NCBI RefSeq assembly: GCF_900327275.1
Contig: NZ_LS398548.1
Coordinates: 62,001-126,000 of the forward strand
Source of the DNA: Orientia tsutsugamushi
GTDB lineage: Bacteria > Pseudomonadota > Alphaproteobacteria > Rickettsiales > Rickettsiaceae
DNA length: 64,000 bases
Reading direction: 5' to 3'
Shown here piece by piece: positions 1 through 9,278 of the stretch (its first letter is position 1; each line of letters opens with the position of its first letter). Both the position numbers and the translations under genes were made by a program. The notes beneath the pieces are model-generated. The model saw nothing but the letters and a program-made list of their open reading frames with translations. It did no database searches and had not been told where the DNA came from.

Positions 1-471
1 GGTTTGAATGTTGTGTAAACGGTCGCATAATTTGATTAATAATAAATCTTTTTTGTTTTGCTGACGCAATATTTTAATCATTTCTCTAGAACTGATTTTT
101 TTATTATTCCTAATTCTGGTAAGGTCAAAAACCTGTTCTGCAATCTTTACACAAAAGACCTTAGCAATTTTTTCTTTAGTTAATGTTGTATCTTCGATGG
201 TATCATGTAGTATTGCTGTAATAATCGTATCAGTTTCAAAGCTGTATTCTGCTACTGTGCAGGCTACTTCCAATGGATATATATAATATGGCTCTCCTGT
301 ATCTCTCTTTTGCTTGCCATGATATTTTTTAGCATATTTTATTGCCTTTGTAACTTCATAAAGATTAATATATCCTTGTGTATGTTGATTTATTAGTATC
401 AGCTTATTTAATAGAATTTGACTAAAATCTGAAACTGGCGTTTTGCAGTAACATGTTGAATATGTTATCAT
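1..471 (-). CDS. SpoT/RelA-type HD-domain (p)ppGpp hydrolase-like protein, cut by window edge
   Basis: The frame is open from an ATG at 471, preceded by a strong GGAGG ribosome binding site, down to base 1, giving 157 codons without a stop. It resembles the HD hydrolase half of SpoT/RelA: residues include YHGKQKRDTGEPYY, an intact ILHDTIEDT histidine-aspartate pair and the later LCDRLHN aspartate. Two further copies lie at 46704-47282 and 60692-61268. In this copy the first metal-binding histidine of the HPLEVA motif is tyrosine (YPLEVA), caused by one C-to-T change, and the leader peptide differs from the other copies. The family removes pyrophosphate from (p)ppGpp. Loss of that histidine suggests weak or absent hydrolysis. 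No synthetase domain is visible. The 3' end lies outside the window. Confidence 0.85.
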   Translation of the reverse strand, partial: MITYSTCYCKTPVSDFSQILLNKLILINQHTQGYINLYEVTKAIKYAKKYHGKQKRDTGEPYYIYPLEVACTVAEYSFETDTIITAILHDTIEDTTLTKEKIAKVFCVKIAEQVFDLTRIRNNKKISSREMIKILRQQNKKDLLLIKLCDRLHNIQT

Positions 472-750
472 TTTGCCTCCATCTTTAATTGGATCATATT
501 GGTAGATTGTTAAATAGCCACGATACCTTAAACTATCAAAGATTGCTGATAAGTTAAGTGGATACTGTTTACTTAATACTTATCTGGAATAAATGCTGAT
601 TCAAAAGAACAACAATATTTTATTTTTAAATAAAGATAGCTTGCTCAAAAAAAGTAGCATGTACTGTTATCAAATTTTATTTTTTACAGTCTTATAATAC
701 TATCAGAAATTTTATCAAAATTCTTTTTAAAATATCAACTTTCATAACGC

Positions 751-820
751 AAGATTAGGATAGGGGATTAGAAGAGAAAGAAGAGGAGATAAGATAAGGA
801 TTAAGTTTGGAGATAGAATA
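751..820. repeat. Dispersed 70-base repeat, copy 1
   Basis: A purine-rich stretch beginning GATTAGGATA and ending TTTGGAGATAGAATA is repeated with few changes at 32072-32140. Here it runs directly into a traA scrap; at 32 kb it runs into an IS982 relic. The rest of 472-814 shows no gene. Confidence 0.7.
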
Positions 821-902
821 CTAGAATTATATCATGACGATGGTGAAAGTAGCAAATATTTTACGACAACTGAGGTTCGAAATGATGAGACAAGGATAAA
901 AC
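815..902 (+). pseudogene. traA (relaxase-helicase) internal scrap
   Basis: Translation gives ILELYHDDGESSKYFTTTEV followed by RNDETRIKR, which matches the region just before the helicase part of TraA encoded at 20041-22881 with very few differences. Only about 29 codons survive, with no start or stop. It marks an old RAGE end next to the tRNA-Pro gene. Confidence 0.85.
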
Positions 903-919
903 GATTGATAATATAATAA

Positions 920-996
<77 letters not shown>

Positions 997-997
997 A

Positions 998-1818
998 TAA
1001 AATAATTAACTCTACAACCCATATTAAGTGTTTTTCGATTGCTAGCTAATTTGATATAACAACGCTTATATATCAACATTGCTTCTAGAGCTAGAATTTG
1101 AACTGCATTCATCTACAAAGCAACAAACAGTTTATTACTCGGTAACTAAAACTTTTTACAATCATTAAGTTAGCATAAGTGGTAAAAAAATAGTCTTTTT
1201 TTTCTTGGATAGCATATATACTACCATTAAAAGTTATTGCATTTTTATCCTTGAATCCACCAAAACATCACAAAATTACTGTTAAAGCAAAAAACAAATT
1301 AAAATTACAATAATCTTAATACAATCAAGACTTACCAGCCCTTCGTAGTTTAACTATATTATATCTTTTTTCGCCTATATCTTATTACGAAAAACCTACT
1401 ATAATTTTTGTTTTAATTATAATTGAATTTGTATTTTTTGTCAATGTCAAGTATACATATCTAATCTAAAAAACAAAATCAGAACATATATAGCGCTGCA
1501 AATATATCCTAACTGAGTATTCAGTCTTAATTTAACTAAAAACTTTAAATTAGCAATGCCTATACAATTTATTATTAGAAACTCCAGATTAGGATAAGTG
1601 GAAATATAAAATGTAGAGAATAAGAGGTATACAAAGAGAAAATGTTGAGTTATAAAAAAAATTTAAATAAACAAGGAATAACACAACATGAACAAATGTA
1701 TTATAACAGTTTGTCATAATAAACGTACCTCTAGCAATAGAGTTTTTAACAAAATTTCTAAAATTGCTAAAAGTAGTTATGGCTGGTTCTTAGTCTTTAA
1801 GAAGCTTCATCTTATAAT
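998..1818. other. Non-coding stretch
   Basis: No open frame with recognisable content was found on either strand. The sequence is AT-rich with homopolymer runs. Bases 1580-1630 weakly resemble the dispersed GATTAGGATA repeat. Confidence 0.6.
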
Positions 1819-1837
1819 AGACCTCTTTTGAAACTGG

Positions 1838-2212
1838 TTAAGGTAGTTCAAAATTATAAATGCCAGAGATCAAATTAAATCTAAGAGAGAATCTTTTACG
1901 TCTATTTCGATATTTGTCAGCAATAATTTTGAAGCGTTTTAGCATACCAATAACGTTTTCATTCACAACTCTTGCTCCTGCTAACCTATGATTATTCTTT
2001 TTATCATTTTTAGTTAAAGGATTTTTCTTGCTTTTTTTCTTTGGTAATTCAGAATTATTGTGAATTTTTTGTATGCCTTGATATCCTGTATCAGTAATCA
2101 CTTTTACCTTAGGATGGATAAGAATTTTGGATTTCTTAAATAATCTAAAGTCATGTTTTTTACCGTTAGAAAAATCTGTACATATTACTTGGCGCATTTT
2201 CTTATCTACCAC
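1838..2212 (-). CDS. IS5-family transposase, C-terminal frame (orfB)
   Basis: The 124-residue frame carries the second half of the DDE catalytic domain: ITDTGYQGIQKIH with the second aspartate, and NENVIGMLKRFKIIADKYRN with the final glutamate. Its reading frame continues upstream into the slippery A8 run of orfA, so the listed ATG is probably not a real start and the protein is made as an orfA-orfB fusion. The catalytic residues appear intact, so this copy may still be active. Confidence 0.8.
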   Translation of the reverse strand: MVDKKMRQVICTDFSNGKKHDFRLFKKSKILIHPKVKVITDTGYQGIQKIHNNSELPKKKSKKNPLTKNDKKNNHRLAGARVVNENVIGMLKRFKIIADKYRNRRKRFSLRFNLISGIYNFELP

Positions 2213-2223
2213 TATTTGAGTTT

Positions 2224-2661
2224 TTAGTGTATGCCTTTTCTTCTTTCCTGAATAATAGAATTTTTGTTTTTTTTAGGTCTTTCTATAGGACTTTCAGTAG
2301 CATCAATCAAGACTACTTCATAATTCATATCACTCTTCATTAGAGCTTTACGATATGGAAGAGTAAAGTTTGGGTGTTTAACTAGGGTGTCTTCTACCCA
2401 TTTTACAGCTTTATATGCTGAACTTTCACTAATTCCATAGTTCTGACCTATATGGAAATAAGTACGGTATTCTCTAAGGTATTCTAACACCATCAGCAAC
2501 TGTTCCTCCAAATTGAGCTTATTTTTACGTCCACCTTTTGATTTCTTAAGACCATCAGCTTTCCTCAAAATATCCACCATCTTTGAAAATGTCCTCTTCC
2601 TTACTCCTGTTAATCGACGAAATTTTTCATCCTTTAACTCTTTAATCTGATCTAATTTCAT
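2224..2661 (-). CDS. IS5-family transposase, N-terminal frame (orfA)
   Basis: The 145-residue product starts MKLDQIKELKDEKF and contains the helix-turn-helix region typical of this transposase group (GGRKNKLNLEEQLLMVLEYL, then a SESSAYKAVKW recognition helix). It ends with the first part of the catalytic domain, VVLIDATESPIERP. A run of eight A lies just after ERP. A -1 slip there would join this frame to orfB through a YYSGKKKRHTLKTQ stretch that is characteristic of the intact transposase, so a programmed -1 frameshift is likely. Confidence 0.85.
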   Translation of the reverse strand: MKLDQIKELKDEKFRRLTGVRKRTFSKMVDILRKADGLKKSKGGRKNKLNLEEQLLMVLEYLREYRTYFHIGQNYGISESSAYKAVKWVEDTLVKHPNFTLPYRKALMKSDMNYEVVLIDATESPIERPKKNKNSIIQERRKGIH

Positions 2662-2809
2662 TATTACTTCAAATTAGATTTTTATAACACCATTCTACAT
2701 CATTCTCTAGTTTCGAAAGAAGTCTAATCAATAATAAAGGCGAAATAATGTCAGTTAAATTACTAAAGGCAATAAAAGTGACCTATCTGTAGCTTCAGTT
2801 TTTTCTATA

Positions 2810-3088
2810 AAGGCTTATCTAGTAAATTGTTTGGTGATAAAGCTTACATATCTAAAGAGTTATTTCATCAACTGCTGACCAATGGGTCTACGTTTATTTA
2901 CTAATCTTCGTAAAGATATGAAAACATATTTACTGGACATACAAGATAAGCAGTTATTAAATAAACGTTCTTTAATTGAGTCTGTCTTTAATGTACTAAA
3001 AAAACATATGCATTTAGAGCATACTAGACACCATTCTCCTCTTAAAACATTGCCTAATAATAAAGCTGCAAAGATATATCAAATATAA
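2810..3088 (+). pseudogene. IS982-family transposase, C-terminal relic
   Basis: The first part reads GLSSKLFGDKAYISKELFHQ in one frame and continues in the next frame as GLRLFTNLRKDMK, then LLNKRSLIESVFNVLKK and LEHTRHHS, the C-terminal pattern of IS982 transposases. The frame change comes from a GGG at 2884-2886 where the relic at 32178-32344 has GG. The N-terminal half of the gene is absent. No inverted repeats were identified. Confidence 0.75.
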
Positions 3089-3431
3089 AGAAGAAAAAAA
3101 GTTAGTTTTTATTAACTTCTACACTTTATATAACCTACTATTAACTTATGTTAACTTTTATTAATATTTATAATTAATCTTCAACTTTAACTATAAATAT
3201 ATTTGCAATATTTGTCAATATAACAAAAAAATTAATGCGAAAGGTAGAAAATAGGTAGAAAAAAAAATCAGGAAATTTGGGGTCAGTTTTCAATCTAAAG
3301 GTTAAGATGATGGATGAAAAATATATACCAACCTAGAGTTGGTAAGGCGGCTTGGAAGTAGGTATGTTATAAATAAATTAGTATAAAAATTTTATTCAAA
3401 TAAAGAGAATAATATAGATACTTTGTTTAGG
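3089..3431. other. Non-coding stretch before the integrase
   Basis: No gene is visible. The region is AT-rich and leads into the long palindrome that abuts the integrase start. Confidence 0.6.
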
Positions 3432-3475
3432 TAATTACACCATATATTAATATATATTAATATATGGTGTAATTA
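3432..3475. promoter_or_regulatory. Perfect 44-base palindrome touching the integrase start codon
   Basis: The arms TAATTACACCATATATTAAT and their exact complement meet without a loop. The last base is the A of the integrase ATG. Such a site could be an operator for autoregulation, a recombinase arm-type site, or an RNA hairpin blocking translation. Its exact symmetry is seen; its role is inferred. Confidence 0.7.
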
Positions 3476-4667
3476 TGAAATCAATAACATTAAAGTTAAC
3501 AAATAAGTTAATAAGAAAAATAAAAATTCCGACTAAAAGAACATCAACAATCCAGGATAAAGTTGAACCAGAACTTAAACTAAGAATATCACATACAGGA
3601 AGAAAAACATGGTCTTTTGAAAAAAAATTTAGAAAAGAAGGGATAAAAATAAAGATAGGAGTATTTCCAGATTTATCTATTAAAGAAGCCAGAAAAATAG
3701 CAAGAGAATTAAAGAGATTAATGACGAACGGAATAGATTCAAGAGAAGTAAAATGTTAACAACAGATAGAAGAAAATGAGAATCGTATAAAAGAAAGACA
3801 AGAGATTACATTCAAAGAGCTGTGTTATAAGTATATTGAAGAGTATGCCAAAATATATACTATAAACTTGCAGAAAGATACTGCAAGAATACATAATTAT
3901 GGGAAACTGTTATTTTAAAAAAGATAAGTGATATTAAAAGTAATGATATTGAACAAATATTCAATGATATCAGCAAAGAGGGAAAATATGCCACAGCAAA
4001 TGCATTGCTAGCAACCTTACGCACTATATTTAATAAGGCAATAAAATGGAGATTAATAGAAAACAATCCTACTCTAGGAATAGAGCCGCATAAAATGCAA
4101 GCAAGAGAAAGACGTCTAAGTTACGATGAAATGAGTAAATTTTTACACGTATTATGTGGAGAAGCAACTCCATTGATAAGAGATTTTGCATTACTAGCGT
4201 TATATACTGGAGCTAGAAAAAGTAATGTGTTGGAGATGGAATGGGACAATATAGATTTTAAAAGAAAAATATGGCATATACCAAAAAACTAAGAACGGAA
4301 AGGCGCAAAATATATCATTAACAGATGAGATAATAGAAATATTGCAAGCAAGGAAATTAACATCTAAAAGTAAATGGGTGCTATCAACTGATAAAAGCAA
4401 AAGCGGGCACTTGGAATATCCTTATAGAGGATGGTATAAGATTTGTAAAAAGGCAGGCATAAAAAATTTAAGGATACACGATCTAAGAAGGACATTTGCA
4501 AGTTGTATGGCAGATGAAGGCGCAGGTCAGTATATAATTAGTGCAGCATTGAATCATAGTGACATAAAATCAACGAGTATTTATACCAAAGTTGTTTAGA
4601 GCCAGTAAGGCAATATATGTCTAAGGTAACACAAATGATAAGCGACTGTTCAAGAATTGATATTTGA
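3475..4667 (+). pseudogene. RAGE tyrosine recombinase (P4-type integrase), broken
   Basis: The N-terminal 94 residues form the arm-binding DUF4102-type domain (TLKLTNKLIRKIKIPTKRTS; LSIKEARKIARELK). A TAA at 3757-3759 stops it, yet the same frame continues for about 50 more codons. Further breaks near 3918, 4288 (one extra A) and 4597 move the frame. The catalytic residues survive across frames: arginine in LYTGARKSN, HDLRR, the NHSD histidine and the tyrosine in SIYTKV, then LEPVRQYMSKVTQM to a TGA at 4665. This is the usual entry gene of a RAGE, followed by traL. It cannot make a full protein as read. A C-terminal relic of another copy is at 52422-52508. Confidence 0.9.
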
Positions 4668-4799
4668 AATAAATACTGAAATAACATGAAACTTAGCATG
4701 AGAAGAAATGCATATATGAAAACTAATTATCACAGGTAAAATCTGCGTTTGAAGATATTTAGTTAATTTAAACATTATAGTAGCAGAATGAGAAATCTC

Positions 4800-5123
4800 A
4801 TGCTAAAATTGCAGCTGAAGGTTATTATGCAAAATCAAAAATTATGTTGGGCATTATCGAGGCCATTGAAGTATATGGGTTTGAGCATTGATGAATGGGG
4901 AGTAGTGCTAGCTGGAGTAGCTCCAGGAATTGTACTACTAAACAGTAGGTATGCTAAATTAGGCCTAGCATTTATGGTTGGAGGAATTGCTCTATGTTAT
5001 TGCTTTAAGAAATTTAAGAAGGTATCGGAGAATTTTTTGCTAAAAAGTTTTTTAGTAGCTAAAGGTTTATTGCCAGCTCCATTAGGATATTCAAGACTTC
5101 TGGGCAAAAAAGTTGGCAAATAA
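4800..5123 (+). CDS. traL: TraL, type-F conjugation pore protein
   Basis: The product (about 107 residues) contains LKYMGLSIDEWG, followed by two hydrophobic segments (AGVAPGIVLL, LGLAFMVGGIALCYCF) and a basic KKFKK stretch, the pattern of TraL, a small inner-membrane part of the F-type secretion channel. An in-frame ATG at 4788 exists, but the second copy at 52646 has ACG there, so the shared ATG at 4800 is the better start; MQNQ a little further in is also possible. It overlaps traE by one base. The gene order integrase, traL, traE, traK is typical of RAGE. Confidence 0.85.
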   Translation: MLKLQLKVIMQNQKLCWALSRPLKYMGLSIDEWGVVLAGVAPGIVLLNSRYAKLGLAFMVGGIALCYCFKKFKKVSENFLLKSFLVAKGLLPAPLGYSRLLGKKVGK

Positions 5124-5675
5124 TGAATCATCTCTTTAAGCAAAATGCTATACAAGAGCTTGTTAAATATAATAAATGCTTACTTTCAGTAACTATATTG
5201 CTAGCTGCAGCTAATATAATTGCGATAATGGCTGTAATTACCAAAGAAGAAAAGTGGTTATTAATTCCAGCAATGGAGCCTGATCGTAAAATGACGTTTT
5301 CATCAAAAAATTACCATGAAACCTATTTAAAGGAATTGGCAATTTATGTGATGAAACTCTTATTTACTACTTCTCCAAATGAGGTAGAAAGACAAATAGC
5401 AGACATGAAAGTGGTATTCAGTAATACTGAATCTTTAAAAATTTTTTTCAGAATCATTTGCAATTTGTTAAAGGCTCAAATGTGTCTTCACTCTTTTTTT
5501 CTAAAGAAGGTTGAAGTGATAAATGAATGGAGTATTAATTAGTGGAACGCTTCGTTATTGGTTTAGCGATAGTAAACATATAGCTGTCGATAAGACTTAC
5601 CTTTTGACTTACAAGCGAACTCCTAATTACCTTTTGTTATTGACTGGTGTTAAAGAGAATGGAATAAAAAAATGA
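5123..5675 (+). pseudogene. traE: TraE, type-F conjugation protein, split by a frameshift
   Basis: The first frame (5123-5542, 139 residues) has an N-terminal membrane anchor (LLSVTILLAAANIIAIMAVI) and the TraE core. It ends early at INEWSIN. The C-terminal third continues in the next frame from 5523 (NGVLISGTLRYWFSDSKHIA) to a TGA at 5673-5675 that overlaps the traK ATG. The copy at 52969-53521 has the same break, so the shift predates the duplication. This copy also reads about 65 bases around 5440-5505 out of frame, by a one-base loss followed by a one-base gain. TraE is an inner-membrane pilus assembly component of about 188 residues in F. Confidence 0.8.
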
Positions 5676-5878
5676 GTATTAGAATTTTGAGATTTATCAT
5701 AGGGTTTATTGCTTTGGTAAACGTTAATAATATATATGCAGTAGAATATGAGTTAGAAGCTGATGAGCTGCTTAAGCTTGAGATTTCTGATAGTGGGCCA
5801 ACAAGAATTAATCTTAAAGATGAAAAAATTAATGATATTTTTATGTACCTTCAAAATGCAGATACAGAGTCAAGGTGA
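5672..5878 (+). pseudogene. traK: TraK N-terminal fragment
   Basis: The frame begins with a signal peptide (MSIRILRFIIGFIALVNVNN, cleavage after YA) and continues YELEADELLKLEISDSGP, typical of the start of the secretin-like TraK. It stops after 68 residues, where a deletion joins it to the middle of the traC region. The rest of traK and all of traB and traV are missing. Start and overlap with traE (ATGA) match the second copy at 53518. Confidence 0.8.
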
Positions 5879-7141
5879 ACGCAAGCATACATAAGGATTT
5901 TGATCGAGAAAGATTTTCTAAACACTTTGTCTATGAATCATATGATGATGAGACTCAGCTATTCTTTAATCGTGGTTCAATAGGTTTTGTATTGCTTGCA
6001 TGCCCATTGGCTGAAGCTAGTGTTTCGGCTCAAAATGAAATTGCTGAATTTCTGAAAAGCGATGAAAATTTACCTGCTGAAAGTAGCCTGCAAGTCTTGA
6101 TGATTGGTAGTAATAATATAGAGAATTTTTTAAGCAACTGGCAGTCATATCGTAAAGGAGAGATATTTATTGAGTTAGCAAATAAAAGAACAGAATTTTT
6201 ACGTGATCAAGCTCAAAAAGTAGGTTCTATAAAGGATGTAGTATTGTTAATTTCAGTTACTATACCTAATTTAAATGCAAATATAGATGATATGATTCGC
6301 AGACGAGATGCTTTAAAAGATACGTTTAGGTCAATTGGATTAAGCACTGAAAATGTGAATGCACAGCAATTATTAAAGTTTCTGAGAGTAATATTTGGCT
6401 GGCCTGAAGAAGAACATTCGAATATTAACCAGTATGAAATATTGTCTGAACAAATTCTAAGTGGAGATTTTTCGTTATTTGAGAATGATGATTGCGTAAA
6501 TGTAAATGATGATCAAATATTTATCAGCCTAGAAGCTCGCAAAAGACCTGCAGAATGGAAATTATCTGCAAACAGCAGGAGTTGGAGTAGCGCTTTCTAG
6601 CTTAGGTAGAGGTATAAAAACTGTTTCTGTAGAGAGTAAAGTATTATTACCAATAATCGGTGAATGGAAAGGTGATTTAAGCTCTCCAGGTATGTTACTA
6701 GCTGGTAGACGAGGACAAATAATGTATTGGTTACCTTTTGGTGGAGCTTTATTACCTGCATTAAATAAGAATGCAGTAGCTCCAAATGAGAACTTTAACC
6801 TTTGTATAGCTGGAGTTCCAGGGTCTGGAAAATCTGTTTTTATGCAAGAATTAATGCTATCGGTTCTAGGAGTTGGTGGTAAGGTTTTTGTTCTTGATTA
6901 TGGAAGATCATTTAAGCGTACATGCTTGATTCTAGGCGGTAGCTACATAGAATTTGACATGAAAAATCCTGTATCAATTAATCCATTTTCCGAAGTACCA
7001 GAGAATGATAGTGCAAAGTCTATAGAGGCTAGATCAGACTTTTTATCTAACTTTCCATCTATTTTAGCTACTATGGCAGCTCCACAGTATGGAACAAGCG
7101 ATTTGCAACAACCAATGCTACAGAGAGCTTTGACACTTGCG
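5875..7141 (+). pseudogene. traC: TraC ATPase, truncated at both ends and frameshifted
   Basis: The first part (from 5875) matches the TraC N-terminal domain: HKDFDRERFSKHFVYESYDD, FFNRGSIGFVLLACPL and NVNAQQLLKFLRVIFGWP. A one-base shift near 6565 moves it to another frame (QTAGVGVALSSLGRGIK). That frame carries the Walker A motif GVPGSGKS and KVFVLDYGRSFK. The sequence breaks off after QPMLQRALTLA at about 7141, where the ankyrin gene begins on the other strand. TraC is the cytoplasmic energising ATPase of the F-type system, about 875 residues in F, so more than a third is absent. No functional product is expected. Confidence 0.85.
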
Positions 7142-8131
7142 CTACTCTCCCTCATATATAGCATATGCTCCTTCAACTTGAGCTTCAGCCTCAGCTGCTG
7201 CTTCCTCATTGTGTTGAAGTTTTGTTAAATCATCATTATTTAAGTACTCTAATATCATCAGCCTTACTTCTGATGACAAGTGAAGCCAAGATTTCTGACT
7301 TTCTTGATTAGCATCCTGATTGGATTCAAATATCTCATCCATTGATTCAGCTGCTCCTTGTAGCAGCTTAGCTCTTGCTTTCCCTTCTTCAATAGATTTT
7401 TCAATAAAGGGAGAATACATGGAAAATTTATTCTGATGCCTTACGATATCAGGATTATTTACACATCTTGCTAGTATATTCATGTCTTTTTTCAGAACAA
7501 ATATATCAAAAAAAGATAAGTCATTTTTGCTAACATAAATAGACTTCATTTCTTCTATTTCTTTATGACATTGCTGTTTGAGTCCATTTAGCTCTTCTGA
7601 TTCACTAATAAGCTCTTTATTTTGTAAAAAACCTGGTGAATTAGTATCTACTAAGTTAGCACGTTCTATCTTAACTATATGAGTAATCAATAATCTCATC
7701 ATTTCTAAATTCTGCTCTGAATTTTCAATATATTTCATCCAACATCTTTTAAAAGGAGTATGATTAAAGCTGTTTTGTATAGTGATATTAGCTTTATGAT
7801 TTAACAGAATATTTGTTATATGTATGTCGCCTTTTTCAACAGAATAATGTAAAGCAGTATTTTTAGATTCATTTTGTAGATTTGGATTAGCATTACTAGC
7901 TAGCAAAAATTTTACTATATGTAAGTTGCCTCTCTGAGAAGAAATATGTAACGCAGTATTGTGCCAGACATTTTGTGTATTTGGATTGACACCATGGTCT
8001 ACCAAATATTTTACTACATCTATGTGTCCTTTTTTAGCAGCATAAGGTAAAGGATGCTTATTTGTAGAACTAAAGATATTCCTTGCAGTAGCATATAGCA
8101 AGCGGGCACGAAGCTGTAAATAATTATTCAT
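7142..8131 (-). CDS. Ankyrin-repeat protein with C-terminal F-box-like domain
   Basis: The 329-residue product has about four ankyrin repeats at residues 24-130, for example PLPYAAKKGHIDVVKYLVDH, TALHISSQRGNLHIVKFLLA and TALHYSVEKGDIHITNILLN. A helical linker follows. Near residues 281-306 is an F-box-like segment, WLHLSSEVRLMILEYLNNDD. This layout is known for Orientia Ank effectors, where the F-box recruits the host SCF ubiquitin ligase. Export and host role are inferred here. The gene sits inside the tra operon in the opposite direction, replacing the 3' part of traC, traW and the 5' part of traU. The tail ends in an Ala/Glu-rich stretch. Confidence 0.85.
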   Translation of the reverse strand: MNNYLQLRARLLYATARNIFSSTNKHPLPYAAKKGHIDVVKYLVDHGVNPNTQNVWHNTALHISSQRGNLHIVKFLLASNANPNLQNESKNTALHYSVEKGDIHITNILLNHKANITIQNSFNHTPFKRCWMKYIENSEQNLEMMRLLITHIVKIERANLVDTNSPGFLQNKELISESEELNGLKQQCHKEIEEMKSIYVSKNDLSFFDIFVLKKDMNILARCVNNPDIVRHQNKFSMYSPFIEKSIEEGKARAKLLQGAAESMDEIFESNQDANQESQKSWLHLSSEVRLMILEYLNNDDLTKLQHNEEAAAEAEAQVEGAYAIYEGE

Positions 8132-8281
8132 ATGTTTTCCCTGAAATTATGTTATACTTTCAAAAGTTATTACACATTAAATGTGAATATTATTATACAT
8201 TAAACGAACAGTAGTACAACTAAAAATTGATTTGAGCTTCTTGCTTTATTAATAAGTTCAAGATCACATGCATTTGTATAA

Positions 8282-8872
8282 CATTGGTATGTCTATCCCG
8301 TGATTTACTGGCTGGAAATTTTGCTTGATTTTATTTGTCTGGAAATGGCTGCAGTTGATATAGCATATTTAACAGAGTTTGATCCATTATGGAGTGACGA
8401 TGCTAAATCTGCGATTTTAAATCCAGAAACGCTGTTGTTTCAAAATGTAGCTGCTTATCAAGCATGTATAGCTGATTGCATGAGTTGCAGTGCTGGTTTA
8501 TTAGCAAGTGATTATGCTTTTTGGTGTGCCGAATGTCAAGGAATGCTTTACCCTTTTATTGAAACTGCTGCTGCTCATAATGGTGGAGTTGGAACATCTG
8601 TATTAATGGTAAGTAAGTTTATGGCTAGAATGCATAGGCAACTGATGTTATGGGGATATTATGGTTATAAAGGCCTATGTGGCAAGTATCCTATGCCTAT
8701 CATGAAGAAAAGCCAATATCGACTACAAATGACTTATCCAATTCCAGAAACTAAATCCTGTAAGAGCATAGGTCAAACAGAAGCTATATGGCAAGCTGGC
8801 AGAGAATTTCCAGTTAATGGTGAAGATTTTGGTTACTTGATTTGGCGAAAAAGAGATTGTTGTTTGCTTTGA
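8282..8872 (+). pseudogene. traU: TraU, 5'-truncated
   Basis: The frame opens with HWYVYPVIYWLEILLDFICL and continues DIAYLTEFDPLW, FWCAECQGMLYPF, MARMHRQLMLWG and FGYLIWRKRDCC, matching the last two thirds of F TraU almost to its end. The first 130 or so residues, including the signal peptide, are lost beside the ankyrin gene. TraU acts in the periplasm in pilus and mating-pair assembly and is cysteine-rich; several cysteines survive. A GTG at 8300 could start a 190-residue product, but it would lack a secretion signal. Confidence 0.85.
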
Positions 8873-8894
8873 TTTATAAAGCTTGGAGAGGAAT

Positions 8895-9278
8895 ATGGTT
8901 ATACGAGTAATGGTGTTGATGGTTTTATTATTTGTTAATAATGCTAATGCTTTTTTTTTGGACAAGCAAAAAACTTTTATTTTTGTCTCATTTTCAATGA
9001 GTGATGAGGCTTTAAAAAGCTATTTTGCTGATTCTCAAAAGGCTGGAGCTCAATTGGTTATGCGTGGGTTAATTAATAACTCATTTACACAAACAAAGAA
9101 TAAAACTATGGAGCTTGGTATTAGCTTCAATATAGATCCTAGCTTGTTTGAACAATATAAAATTGATGTTGTACCTGTGATAGTAATAGATGATGAAAAA
9201 AGAGGATTAACCAAGAAATTAACTGGCCATATTCCTTTAGCAATAGCATTAGAAATTATGAATGAGAATACTCCATGA
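8895..9278 (+). CDS. trbC: TrbC, type-F pilus assembly protein
   Basis: The ATG at 8895 follows a GGAGAGG ribosome binding site and gives a signal peptide (MVIRVMVLMVLLFVNNANA). The mature part has the TrbC pattern FIFVSFSMSDEALKSYFADS, LVMRGLINNSF and VVPVIVIDD, a thioredoxin-like fold without the cysteine pair. It is a periplasmic protein working with TraW and TraU. The gene overlaps traN by four bases (ATGA) and seems intact at 127 residues, although its partner traW is missing. Confidence 0.85.
   Translation: MVIRVMVLMVLLFVNNANAFFLDKQKTFIFVSFSMSDEALKSYFADSQKAGAQLVMRGLINNSFTQTKNKTMELGISFNIDPSLFEQYKIDVVPVIVIDDEKRGLTKKLTGHIPLAIALEIMNENTP

Larger units (their letters stand above)
1819..2725 (-). 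mobile_element. IS5-family insertion sequence, copy 1
   Basis: The element is bounded by imperfect inverted repeats: AGACCTCTTTTGAAACTGG at the left and, read inward on the other strand, AGACTTCTTTCGAAACTAG at the right. AAT stands on both sides, possibly a 3-base target duplication. Inside are two overlapping-frame transposase genes on the minus strand. A second copy lies at 53680-54584, and short palindromic derivatives of its end lie at 52261, 55179 and 58724. About 907 bases is typical for the IS1031/IS427 type of IS5. Confidence 0.85.
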
